DNA of 64,000 nucleotides from Lichina pygmaea (lineage: Eukaryota > Ascomycota > Lichinomycetes > Lichinales > Lichinaceae). Location of the stretch: contig OY730172.1 of the NCBI GenBank assembly GCA_963422465.1, positions 3,410,001-3,474,000 of the forward strand. The letters are read 5' to 3'. Numbering within the stretch: the stretch's first letter is position 1; the number at the start of each line of letters is the position of its first letter. Both the position numbers and the translations under genes were made by a program. The notes beneath the pieces are model-generated. The model was not told the origin of the DNA, ran no database searches, and worked only from the letters and a program-made list of their open reading frames with translations. This document shows positions 51,271 through 62,822 of this stretch, in pieces.

Positions 51271-52770
51271 ATGAGTACCTCAGGAGCAACCAACCCCAAC
51301 TTCCCAGATGGAAAGATTAGTGTCGCCAAGCCAGACCTGTTCTACAGTGAAAGGAACAAGGTTGACGACTGGCTCATACAACTCCAAGTCTACTTTCAAT
51401 TCCAACCAGAGACAAAGCTGCCTAAGGAGAAGTGGCCCCTCTTCGCAACCACTTACATGAGAGGCAATGCTTATTGATGGATTAAGCCCTACGTCAACAA
51501 ACATCTCTCAGGAAACAGAGACCACGACAGCACAACAGAATGGATGACAAAATAGACACAATTCAAGGACAAGATCAAAAGGATCCTTGGACTATCTAAC
51601 AAAGACAAAGTAGCTATACGAATGATCCAGCACATCAAACAACAATGCTCAGCCGCAGAGTACACCACGCAGTTCAAACAATACTCAGTACTGACTGACT
51701 GGGACGACAACGCCCTGATGGTCATGTACTGACGTGGACTCAAGGAAAACATGAAGGATGAGATCACCTTCAACGGACAAGCAGTCGACACACTGGATGA
51801 ACTCATCGTACAAGCAATCAACATCGATGACAAGCTATTCAAGCGAGCGATGGAGAAACGCCACAACGGAGGATACAGCCACCCCACATGGCATGTGAGC
51901 AACCACTACAAGCTGCCTAACAAGGCACCGCCACATGACCTATATGGCTACGCACCCATGGAACTGGATGCAGTCCACCACAAGGGAAGGTTCACGAAGA
52001 GAAGGAACAACAAAAAGGGGAAAGCACTGAAGTGCTATGCCTGTGGCAAGCTAGGCCACATGGTGAAAGACTGTTGTTCAAAGAACAAGTTGCACTGACA
52101 GCAACTTAATACGCTTGACGGAGACTGGAATGTCATCAAGCCAGAGGACCCACCAGAAGAGGCTCAGCTATGCCTTGAACAATGGGACAACTACGATCAG
52201 ACATTGGAAGCAGCCCACCAACTGGCAACATCAGGAGGCAAGAACCTACCAGAACAGACAGGTCAGGACAAGAGACAGGAGCCCTTAACCACCTCTGATG
52301 GGGACTGAGACAAACCCATGTCTATCAAAGAAGAAATACCACAAGGAAGCTATGCTTACAGCATGGACCCACGAAATCTACAGCATGGTGAACTACAGTG
52401 GAGGTTTTGCACAAAGCACTACTGCACCTACCACGAACAACTATGAAGGTACAGAGGACATTCACCCTACCACGCCACCTGCCACAAGCATTGGGTCAAT
52501 TGCGAGAAGGATGTGTGTGAGATCCATCTTTGGGACAAACACCAACACACCGCATTCCCCGGGCACACACATGATTGGCATGAACACCTTATGTTCCTAC
52601 AGCAAGGCAACAACTACAACTGCTACGTCGACAATTGGCAGTACTGCCTCAAGCCTGGATGTGACAAGCATCAGCAAGACAAATTCATGAACAGATTCCT
52701 CAGAACTGATGGGAATGGCTGGACCTATTGCCCAGTCAGTGGTAAGACACTTTGATCAGGAAAAGACTGA
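51271..52770 (+). pseudogene. gag of A3 (fossil)
   Basis: MSTSGATNPNFPDGK start; capsid; knuckle CYACGKLGHMVKDC (about 52030-52072); Cys/His region with WRFCTKHYCTYH, CEIHLWDKHQH and WQYCLKPGCDKH (52399-52680); shared terminator at 52768. Broken. Confidence 0.85.
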
Positions 52771-55700
52771 ACTCCCTTGTCAAGGGGTGATATCGGGAGC
52801 TCAACAACATGACCCCTAGCAACACAAAGCACCTGCGATTACCTGTGTCACTACACACCAACACACCAGTACAGACATACGCACTTGTTGACTCTGGAGC
52901 CAGTGGAAACTACATCTCAAGACAACTTTACAATACCCTTGGCACTGGAAGGAGACACAAGCAGCAGCCCTATCAGCTCGCAATGGCAAATGGACAGACA
53001 GAGCTAGTCTGCCATAAGACGCAGCCAATGGAAATAGTTACCGGACACTATGCTGAAAGGATCCACCTTGATATTGTCGAGTTGGCCACTCAGGATATCT
53101 ATTTGGGGATGCCTTGGCTAAAGAAGCACAATCCAGTTGTTAACTGGAAGACAGGAGTACTTACATTTAGGAACTGCACTAACAACACAGCTCAGACCTG
53201 TTACCAGCCGCAGAAGGCGTGGACAGATGAGGGAAGGAGTCCTCAGTGGAACCTCACCAACAGAAAGGACAACTGTCAAGAGAAGAGGTCTGCCTTGACA
53301 GGCACACCCTGGAACCAGGTGGCCAAACAGTCAGAGATGAAGAGAGAGGAAGTTGTTAACCCTCTGGAGATCCCTGAAGAGTACTGACCTGAGTATGATA
53401 ACCTCTTTCAGGAAGAGACAACAACAGCAGCGTTGCCTAAGCACCAACCTTGGGATCATGAGATCAAGTTGCAACCAGGGACAGAGCCAGGATTTGGACC
53501 AATTTACCAGTTATCAGAGAAAGAGCTCCAAGTACTTCGCGAGTACCTGGAGGAAAACCTGAAAAAGAGTTTCATTCGAGAATCTCAATCGCCAGCAGGA
53601 TACCCGATACTATTTGCACCAAAGAAAGACAGAAGTCTTTGACTTTGTGTGGATTACAGGAAACTCAACAACATTACCATCAAGAACTGATATCTGTTGC
53701 CAAATGCGAACAAATTGCGAGACAGGATCAGCCAAGCTACAATCTTTACCAAGCTGGACTTGAAAGGAGCATACAACCTGATACACATGAAAGAAGGAGA
53801 AGAATGGAAGACAGCCTTCAGAACCTGATATAGACACTACAAGTATCTGGTTATGCCATTCGGACTCACAAACACACCAGCAATATGTCAAGCATTGATC
53901 AACAACATCATCAGAGCACACCTGGACCAAACAGCTATCGCCTACCTGGACAACATTCTTGTCTACTCGAACACACAACAGGAACATACCAAACATGTGA
54001 AGGATGTTCTACGATGCCTACAACAGGCAGGGCTCAAGCTCAACCTAAAGAAATACAAGTTCAACAAACTGGAAGTTGAATTCCTTGGATATGTCATAGG
54101 GATTGAAGGGATCAAGATTGACTCTGAGAAAATTAAAGTGATTCAGCAATGGCCAACACTGATGTCAGTTAAGGAAGTACAAGCCTTCCTAGGATTTGCC
54201 AACTTCAACCGACAGTTCATTAAGAACTACTCACAGATGGCAACACCACTAACAGAACTCACGAAGAAGGACGTGGAGTACTGGTGGACAGAGAGATAAC
54301 AAAAAGCATTCCAACAGCTCAAGGACACTTGCGCCAAGGAACCAGTTCTCCTCAACTTCAAGACAGGCCAACCAACATGAATCAAGACAGACACTTCAGA
54401 TCAGGCAGTGGGAGCATGTCTATGCCAACAGGCAGACGGCAAGTGGCACCCAGTTGCCTACTACTCACAAAAGATGACACAAGTGGAACAAAACTATGAT
54501 ATCCATGATAAAGAGCTACTGGTAGTTGTCAACACACTCAAACACTGGAGAGTGTACACAGAAAGCAGTTCTGAACTCACTGTTCTCACAGACCACAAGA
54601 ATCTGACAACATTCACGACAACCAAGAAGCTGAACAGATGGCAAGTCAGATGGGCTGAACTCCTAGGGCAACACAAGTTCAAGATCTTGTACACCCCTGG
54701 ACAAGACAACAGGAGAGCAGACGCACTAAGCCGACAAAAAAACCACATGGAAGATGATGAACACCAAGGAACAATCTTACAGCAGGACCAGCAAGGAAAC
54801 CTGGTGCCTCAACCACAGATCAACAAGCTCACAGCAGAAGACACTGAAGAACTAATAAGGAACTACCACAATAATCCAGCATATAGTCACCCAGGAATCT
54901 CCAAGACCACAGACCTTATCCAACAGGCAGGGAATAATGTCATTAACCTCTGACAACATGTCACAAACTACATCAGCAAGTGTCTACTATGCCAGAAAAA
55001 CAAACATGGAAGACACAAGCCATCCGGAGAAGGACACCCGAACATGATACTGAGAGACCTGTGGGAAGATGTGTCAATGGACTTCATCACAAAGCTACCC
55101 AAGTCCAAAGACCCAGTCACAGGAATCACCTACAACTTGATTATGGTGATGGTGGACAGATTCACAAAATATCTAATAGTGGTACCATTCAAGGAGACCC
55201 ACACAGCAGAACAGTTGGGACACCTTTTACTGGACAGATTGGTCAGAGACCACGGAGTTCTGATCATGATCATTACAGACAGAGACAAACTCTTCACATC
55301 CAACTACTGGAAGACAATCAGTGCAGCCATGGGAACAAAACCTAAAATGTTTACAGTCTATCACCCACAAACTGACAGCCAGACAGAGCAAGCAAACCAA
55401 GTCCTGGAGACTTACTTACAGCATTACATCAACCAGACCTACAGCAATTGGGTACAGTTATTACCGGTGGCACAGCTGGCAATCAACCAGCACAGATCAG
55501 ACTCAACAAAGCAATCACTATTTTTTGCCAATTTTGGACAACATGCGAACATCGGGATGCCAAGCAGAGCTTCACCAAACGCAGAGAAAGCACTCCAACA
55601 TGACAAGCTCCTACGACAAACACACACAATGATGAGGCACTACCTTCAAGAGACCTCAGAAAGAATACAATGTCAAATGGACAAGAAATCGAAAATGGCA

Positions 55701-56108
55701 CCTCAGCTAAAGAAGGGGGATAAAGTCTACCTCCTTACAAGAAATTGGAAAACAAAGAAACCAAAGACAAAGAAACTTGACAACATCAAGGTCAGACTAT
55801 TTTCAGTCGAAGAAAAAACAGGACCAGTCAACATCAAGATACAACTACCAAGGGATGCCAGAGTCCATCCAAACTTTCATATATCAATGATTGAACCAGC
55901 CGACCAGAGCACACCCTTGCAGGAAACATTCCATTACCAACCCGAAGAAGAACAAGAGTTTGAGGTTGAACAGATCCTGGCTAGAAAAGGTCAGCAATAC
56001 CTCGTCAAGTGGAAAGGATACCCAGACTCAGAAAATACCTGGGAACCACTCAAGAACCTCGTGAACTGCCAGCTTCTTCTGCGACAGTTTTGGCAGGAGC
56101 AGGACTGA
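52771..56108 (+). pseudogene. pol of A3 (fossil)
   Basis: Protease VDSGASGNYIS (52890); RT with LPFGL-type motif and AYLDNILVYS (53940); RNase H (54390-54720); H2C2 part; integrase core and tail 55044-55900 with MDFITKLPKS and ITDRDKLFTSNYW; chromodomain [20 protein letters not shown] (55960-56030). The integrase-chromodomain frame (354 codons) is long and ends QEQD. Broken overall. Confidence 0.85.
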
Positions 56109-56145
56109 ACAGCTCAGCCTGCAGGAGGGATGTGTCAATGACTGA

Positions 56146-56550
56146 TCAAGTCAAATCCTCGCCATCTGACTCCATCTCTTTCACCAAGCACTGAAGCTTC
56201 TACCTTGCACAGACCTTGGCACCCTCCAACACCTTTCGCTTCTGAGACAGACAAGCCTGCACTGTGGCAAGTTGTTCAAAGAGTGCATCGCGTGTTGCCT
56301 TGTCAGTGGCAACATCCTCACAGAGGTTGTCCCGGGACATGTTCAAAGATTCCCAGGACACAGAGACACAAGACCTTCTGCGCCGAGTGCACGCAGTACA
56401 TTTCAACTTATTGTCTTCTCCCGGCATCTGGAAGCACAGACGACCACAGAGAACACAAAAGTTGCAGGGCGTACACAAAACAAAACCCTGATCGTGGATT
56501 TGAGCAGCCAGCTGAGTTCGGCTAACAGTTGCACGTGACTTTGGAGGCAT
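56146..56550 (-). pseudogene. Antisense Cys-rich/coiled-coil frame of A3
   Basis: The best-preserved A version: MPPKSRATVSRTQLAAQI, cysteine array LCTPCNFCVLCGRLCF then KCTACTRRRRSC, SWESLNMSRDNL, and the helix with QACLSQKRKVLEGA. It begins 44 bp from the 3' LTR and 69 bp downstream of the antisense TATA (56619-56627). Length 405 bp as in A1 and A2. A single-break relic. Confidence 0.72.
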
Positions 56551-56593
56551 GACCAGATTTCATCAAGATGATAAAAGATGGAGAGGAGGATAG

Positions 56594-57187
56594 TGTTACA
56601 ACCCAGGAGGAACACAGTCTTTATATACTCACAGAAAGCAGCAGACAGGATACTGGACAGAAGTACCAGACAGCATGACACGGGAACCAGTCACGTGACT
56701 GGTGAGACAAACCAGGGGGTGCTCGCCGCAGCATGCATATGCACGAACAAGTGAGCAAAGTGAGCAGAGCTCACCCAGCTCACTGCAGCGTGCATGAAAA
56801 GTGAGCAAAGTGAGCAGAGCTCACCCAGCTCGCCGCAGCGTGCATGAAAAGTGAGCAAAGTGAGCAGAGCTCACCCAGCTCACTGCAGTGTGCATGAAAA
56901 GTGAGCAAAGTGAGCAGAGCTCACTCTGCTCACGAACTGGGCACTATATAGTCTGGTGATAGTTCCCCTATGGAACGATCGTCTTCAACTTATGTTGTGA
57001 TCCAGACAACTAGATCTACTTCAATACAATCCTTTTGTACGAAGCTGTTGATCAGGTGTCACCACCACCATGTTCCACCAAACCCCTTCACACTCCTTGA
57101 CACTCCTCTCCTGCGAGAACCAACCTGCCTTCCACCTCTCACCCTAATCCTATACTCGGATAGGACAGTACAGTACGGACCGCAACA
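56594..57187 (+). repeat. 3' LTR of A3 (family A)
   Basis: TGTTACAACCCAGG to ACCGCAACA, 594 bp. Antisense TATATAAAG at 56619-56627; U3 units at 56745-56930; sense TATA 56945-56951; R start GTCTTCAA at 56981. Confidence 0.93.
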
Positions 57188-58506
57188 ACAGACCAGGAGA
57201 AGGTGCTATTTGCAGCCTCCTACCTGGAAGGACCAGCCTTCGCTTGGTTCAACATCTACTTAAGAGATTACCTAGACAATCAGGCAGACCCCAAGAAGCA
57301 AGAAGACAATACCTGGCAGGTCATAGGAAGCTTGAAGATCTTTAAGACAGCTATGAGGAAGATGTTTGGAATCCTTGACAAGGAAAGGGACACAGAATGA
57401 AAGCTCCAAGCACTGCAGCAAACAGGATTGGCATCGGAGTTCACAGCAAAGTTCCAACAACTAGCAGTGAGGACTCAGTGGGGAGACAGTGCACTAACAG
57501 CACTGTTCTACCAAGGCCTCAAGGAACAAGTCAAGGATAACATCATGCGAGGAGACTGACCAACCAAGCTCTACAAAATGATTGAGACTGTGGCTTGTAT
57601 CAACAACTGACAGTTTGAGAGAGAGCTTGAGAAGTGAGGCAAGCAGACAAAACTATGGGTGAAGAAAAAACCAACACCCACCAAAGACAACTACAGCTTG
57701 GTACCCATGGAAATTGATGTGACAGAACCACGAAAAAAGAACACACAGAAGTGTTACAACTGTCAGAAAGTGGGCCATCTTGCAGTGAACTGCAGGAGCA
57801 AGAAGAAGAACAACAAGAGCAAAGAGAAGCAGTTGAATGCCACAAGTGCCTGGAAAGGCAGAGAGGTAGAGAAGTCCCAGAAGACTCCCCAAGACACACT
57901 GCCCCACAATCACCCTGAGGCAGCACTCCTCAGAGAGAAGGATGACCTCTGACAACACACTGAAAAACTTGAGATCATGCTTCAAGAAATCTTGGATCAC
58001 CTTGACAAGGTCTGAAGGAAGGTTGACAGAATCCACTGGGAGGAAGACCTGATCTCCAAGTTTGATGTAACTGGCTATATGGAGGAACAGGTTGACGACA
58101 AGAAAACTCAGCCACCACCAGTCCCCAACAAACCTGTCCTTTGATGACAGGACACAACCCTATCAGAAATAGGGGAGACACAAGTGTCATGATGGGTTGA
58201 CAATACCCTCAGCATCACACAGGACAGAGACATCACCACACAAGTGGACCTACACCAGGCTACAACAGCAGCCTGCGGACAATCTTATTGGAAGGTGTGC
58301 GAAGACAACCACTGCAAGGAACACCTTCTAGAGAAAAGAAAGAAGATGTGGTTCCCAGAGTCTGAGGTGGAAGCACGATGGAATATGCACATCCAAAGGG
58401 TCAACCCTGAACAAGATGATTGCAACCAAGACCTGTGGGAATGATGCCTCACCACACAATGCAAACAACACGTGGTAGAGTGTCAGGCCCAGGACCTAGA
58501 CAGCTC

Positions 58507-58513
58507 AAAAAAC
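58507..58513 (+). promoter_or_regulatory. -1 frameshift heptamer AAAAAAC in C
   Basis: In the gag frame it reads A AAA AAC and is followed at once by the gag terminator. The pol frame is open in -1 across it (LKKLAALFK). This is a canonical slippery site of the type used by retroviruses for Gag-Pol. Confidence 0.65.
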
Positions 58514-58516
58514 TAG

Positions 58517-61500
58517 CAGCACTCTTCAAAACCAGGGTCGGAAAAGCAGGCAAGACAACACCCCAGGAGGAAGAAGTCAAGCCAAGCCTTGACACAACAG
58601 CCTGCAGCCCGCACTTTCACATCAAGATCAGAGTCAATGGGTGGTTGGCTAAGGCTATAATCAACTCTGGTGTGACTGGCAACTTCATGTCAGAAAGTTT
58701 TGCCAGAAGAAACAAGGTTCCAGTCCAAGGCAAGAAAAACTCTTACTAATTAACAGTAGTGGACAGAACACCACTCTCCAAAGACAAAGGACAAGTGATG
58801 AAGGAGACCAAGAGCCTGAGACTGAGTGTCTATGGCACAACAATCAGAACAGAGAAATTCAACTTGGTCCAGATACCACACAAAGTTATATTGGGACTTC
58901 TGTAGTTGGAAAAACAAAACCCAAGAATTGACTAGAAAAGAAGGTAACTAGTCTTTCCAGATAAGACACTGGTCAAGTCAGAACCAGGAGTGATGATTAA
59001 GGAAATCTCACTGACACAGTGGAAAAAACACCACCAGTGCGGGGAGACCTGTGTGGCCTGGATGAAACCCCGAACACAACAACTTTGCACGACGCAAGAC
59101 ACTGTGGGCAAGACTCAGGCACCGCAGTTGCCAAGTGAGTATAAAGAATACCAGAAGATGTTCGAAGAAACAGTGATCATGACACTACTGGAACATCAGG
59201 AGTGGGACTACAAGATTCCACTAGAAAACAGAAAAAAACCCACACATAGCCCTATCTACACTCTGTCAGCAAAAGAGCTTAAGGCCTTGAGAGACTACCT
59301 GGACAAGAACCTAGCGAAAGGGTTCATAAGACTTTCAACATCACTGGCTGGATACCTGATACTGTTCATACTAAAGAAAGATAGCAAACTTCAACTGTGT
59401 GTTGATTATCGGTGGCTAAATACAATCATGGTGAAAAACTGTTACCCACTGCTATTGATATCAGAAATCCAAGACTGGATCCAAGAAGCCAAATAGTTTA
59501 CCAAGTTCAATATTCAAGGTGCTTTCAACCTGGTTAGGATGAAAGACAGTGAAGAATGGAAGACAGACTTTCGTACAAGGTACAGGTATTACAAGTATAC
59601 TGTGATGCTATTCAGCCTTACGAATACACCGGTGACATTCCAATCACTTATTAACACTGTCTTCTGACAATACCTGGATATATTTGTCACCGCCTACATT
59701 GATGACATCTTGGTATACACCAATGGAACCTTGGAGGAGTATAAACAGCATGTCAAGAAGATCCTACATGTGCTCCAGAAAGCAGGCATGAGGTTACACC
59801 TTGATAAGAGTGTTTTCCACATGAAAGAAGTGGAATATTTAGGGTTGATCCTAACAACAGAAGGAATCTGAATAGACAACATGAAGACAGCAGCAGTACA
59901 AGACTGGCCAACACCCAAAAACCTTAAAGAAGTACAATCCTTCCTAGGATTTGCAAACTTCTACCAACAATTCATCAAGAACTACTCAAGGACAGCAGCA
60001 GCCTTGACAGAGTTAACCAGAAAGAACAAATCTTTCAGGTGGGGGGAGAGCCAACAAGCAGCCTTCCAGGAGTTGAAGAATAAATTCATCTCCACACCTA
60101 TTTTGGCATCATTTGACTCCAAGAAGAGAATCATTTTGGAGACTGATGCCTCAGACCAAGCATTAGGATCCTGCTTGTGTCAACCAGACACTGACAACCA
60201 CTTACACCCTGTCACTTACTGACCAAGAAAGTTCTCTGGCCCAGAACTGAGGTACAATGTTCACGACACAGAGTTGTTAGCAATTGTCAACGTATTCCAA
60301 GAATGGAGGCCTTACTTGGAGGGGGTGAAATACACAGTGGATGTGTACTCAGACTACAAGAACTTAGCTTACTTCACGACAACAAAGAAGCTAAACTGAC
60401 AACAAGTTTGATGGGCAGAGTTGTTGGCATCATACAACTTTCAAATCCTCTACTGGAAGGGTACTGAAAATACTTGAGTGGACGCACTCAGCAGGCAACC
60501 AGACCTGATGGACAAGAAAACAATAGAGGAACACCCAATCCTAGCAACAAAAGGACAAACCCTGGTCTATGCCCAACCCCAACTGGCAACAACTGAAACA
60601 AAGGGTCCACTCCTTACCCTTGGCCACAAGGTGGCAAACAAAAAGGAAAATGTGCCAGAAAGAGCACAAGAGGAGGTGATCTGGAGGCACTATGACAGGT
60701 CTTTGCACAGACACCCTGGGCAAGATAAAACCTTGGAAAAAATCCAAAGAAACTACCACTTTGATGGAATGAAGTGCAAGGTGACAGAGTTCATTCACAA
60801 CTGCGAACAGTGTGCGAAGAACAAACTATCAAGACATAAGCCCTACAGGCAGGCACAGCAAATAGACCTACCCAAGGCACCATGGAAAACTATCACAATG
60901 GATTTTGTGGTCAAGTTGCCAAAGTCAACAGACCCAGCAACAAAAGTGGTATACAATAGCATTAAGCGTCCTACTCAAAGAGTTGGTAAGCCACCAAGGG
61001 CTACCAAAAACAATCATCTCAGATCAAGACAAACTCTTCACCTTGAAATTCTGGAACATGTGGACAAGGCAACTTGGCATTGATACAAGGATGTCAACAG
61101 CCTACCACCCACAAACTGATAGACAAACTGAGCGGACAAACCAGACAATAGAGTAGTACCTACAACATTACATCAACCACCAGCAGGATAACTGAGTGGA
61201 ACTGCTACCAATAGCCCAGTTTGCGTACAACAACCAGCAACACAGTGTGACAGGGACAACACTGTTCTTTGCAAACTACAGAAGAAACCCCTGATGGCAG
61301 GCAACAGCAGGAGGCAATATTATTGATGTTGACAAACTCACTGCTATGCACAAGATGATGAAAACAACAATCGACTGTGCCCAGAACACCACTGCCCACT
61401 GATTACATGACAAAAGGTTGAAGAGACCAACCCTGGAAAGAGAGGATAAGGTCTACCTATCAACAAAAAACCTGCACTTGAAGTGACTGAGCAAAAAGCT

Positions 61501-61846
61501 GGACCACGTACAAATCAGACTATTTGAAATTGAGAAGCGTACTGGGAAGGTCAACTACTGACTGAGACTACCACGAAAAGCAAGGATACACTGAGTATTC
61601 TATGTCTCACTGCTTGAACCAGCACCCAGTGATGCAGAGATTGAAACAGAATGGAACTTCAAGGACAACAAAGAAGAGTACGATGTCGAAAGGATCCTGG
61701 ATAACCAAAGAAACAGACAGAAAATCAAGTACCTGGTGAAGTGGTTAGGATTTGACGAAGAGGAGAATTCGTGGGAACCAACTGAGAACTTCAGCCCTGT
61801 GATGAACCAGAAGCTGGTGGTTTACCACCAAGCAAACCTGCAGTGA
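58517..61846 (+). pseudogene. pol of C (fossil): PR-RT-RNaseH-IN-chromodomain
   Basis: Protease near 58620-58740 with INSGVTGNF in place of the usual D-S/T-G context. RT with LCVDYRWLN, FNIQGAFNLVRM and YIDDILVYTN (59690-59720). RNase H TDASDQALGS (60140). H2C2 finger HRHPGQDKT...CEQCAKNK (60700-60830). Integrase core from MDFVVKLPKS (60897). Chromodomain YDVERILDN...KYLVKWLGF (61680-61830). Clearly a different family from A and B. Broken. Confidence 0.82.
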
Positions 61847-62360
61847 CCAGGTCTGACAGTGACAACAGCTCAAGAGAAGCCAAAGTCTCTAAGGAGAAGA
61901 CATCCTCAAAGGACAGTGGAGCAGCAACCTGACTGGCTTCCCGTTCGCGAATAACGCAGAGAGTTTCCTGCTTCTGAGCATCAAGGGACTCTTGATCCTT
62001 GATGGCTGACAGCTCATGACAGATGGCATCTGCCTTCTTCTGAGAGAGACAACCCAGCTGCCAGCGGAGGCAGATCTGCCAGGGAAGTAACTTTGACAAT
62101 TGGTCATCAGTCTCTCACAGCTGAGCCTCAAGCTGCTCATGCTCAAGTTCCATCTTCTTCCATTCTGATTCTGAGAGATGAAGGTCATAGTAACAACCCT
62201 TCTCAACACACCGACAACAAAAAGATGATGTGGAGCTCACGACACACTTGGCGTAGTCATGACAACAAGCACCACATGCAATTTTTGATTCCTTGCCTAT
62301 TTTGCCAATGTGACAAGAAAGAGAACTGCGATGACAAGTTCAAGTTGTCTGATCTCAGTT
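61791..62360 (-). pseudogene. Antisense Cys-rich/coiled-coil frame of C
   Basis: On the strand opposite C, between chromodomain and LTR, in pieces. The right part (about 62200-62330) encodes a cysteine array ACGACCHDYAKC and FCCRCVEKGC. It is followed by SESEWKKMELEHEQLEAQL, and the left part 61791-62099 is a Leu/Glu/Ala-rich helix. The order (basic start, Cys array, a conserved S/E-W segment, helix) parallels the A and B antisense proteins, although sequence similarity is low. The left end overlaps the chromodomain codons. Confidence 0.5.
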
Positions 62361-62435
62361 CATGACAAAAAAGGAGCAGGAACAAAAAGGATCTGGGGAC
62401 AGAACCCTTGGAGAGAGGGGATAGCGAGGGAGGAG

Positions 62436-62817
62436 TGTTAGTCATACAGAATAACATCCACTCAGTCCGGTGGACAAGCAGGAGCTAAGCGAGGAGCTTG
62501 TCTGGTGGACAAGCAGAAGCTAAGCAAGGAGCTTGTCCGGTGGACAAGCAGTCCCTAAGTGAGGAGCTTATCCACACAAAAGGATGATACCTCTCGAAGA
62601 GACCCCCCCCCCTCAGGGCATCTGTATAAAGACCCCCCAAAAGGCTCGGAGGGATTAGCTCTCCAGGCTGAACACACATGCACACATCGTACTGAGACAA
62701 TAGCACAGGAGAGTTACCCCACCTGTCTATTCCTCTACCGAGTCCCTGTCTAGAATCCACTCTGCGAAGCAGCAAGACCATGCCGGCTTCTGTGTGAACC
62801 CGGCCCGGCCTTTAACA
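62436..62817 (+). repeat. 3' LTR of C
   Basis: TGTTAGTCATACAG to CCTTTAACA, 382 bp, the same length as its partner. TATA TATAAAG at 62625-62631, predicted RNA start AGGCTGAA at 62665. Confidence 0.93.
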
Positions 62818-62822
62818 CTTTG

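Larger units (their letters stand above)
50609..57187 (+). mobile_element. Chromovirus A3, complete length (family A)
   Basis: 6.6 kb in the gag of C, TSD ACAGA at 50604-50608 and 57188-57192. LTRs 50609-51252 and 56594-57187. With A1 it is the least diverged A copy. Polypurine tract GGAGAGGAGGATAG before the 3' LTR. Broken, about ten breaks. Confidence 0.93.
50388..58516 (+). pseudogene. gag of C (fossil, split by A3)
   Basis: Pieces 50388-50608 and 57193-58516. The start MDPQSSTSSQAAQAQ has an Ala/Gln-rich leader, and ELFFSQLELYYGF begins the capsid. It has a knuckle C-x2-C-x4-H-x4-C at 57752-57793 (CYNCQKVGHLAVNC) and a basic tail after it. Downstream are Cys/His modules W-x2-C-x4-C-x2-H at 58289-58324 and 58436-58471, as in A and B. 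The terminator at 58514-58516 directly follows a slippery heptamer. Broken. Confidence 0.82.
49921..62817 (+). mobile_element. Chromovirus C (Ty3/Gypsy), split by A3
   Basis: LTRs 49965-50346 and 62436-62817, both 382 bp. TSD CTTTG at 49916-49920 and 62818-62822 in D. The left end is odd: 44 bp (49921-49964) stand between the duplication and the LTR. Own internal part is 50347-50608 and 57193-62435. Order: gag, PR, RT, RNase H, integrase, chromodomain, antisense frame, polypurine tract AGCGAGGGAGGAG (62423-62435). The LTRs differ at roughly 25 sites, mainly transitions. Broken, with more than ten breaks. Confidence 0.9.

Noticed and set aside
51489-51902. Hydrophobic antisense frame opposite gag, seen in several copies (also 8072-8449, 21692-22105, 31374-31754)
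   Set aside because: Repeats only because gag itself is conserved; no start context or promoter, and composition is what the complement of gag would give.
61889-62209. A second minus-strand frame in the C 3' region with many Arg and Ser
   Set aside because: Out of frame with both the cysteine array and the helix; a shadow of the antisense frame.
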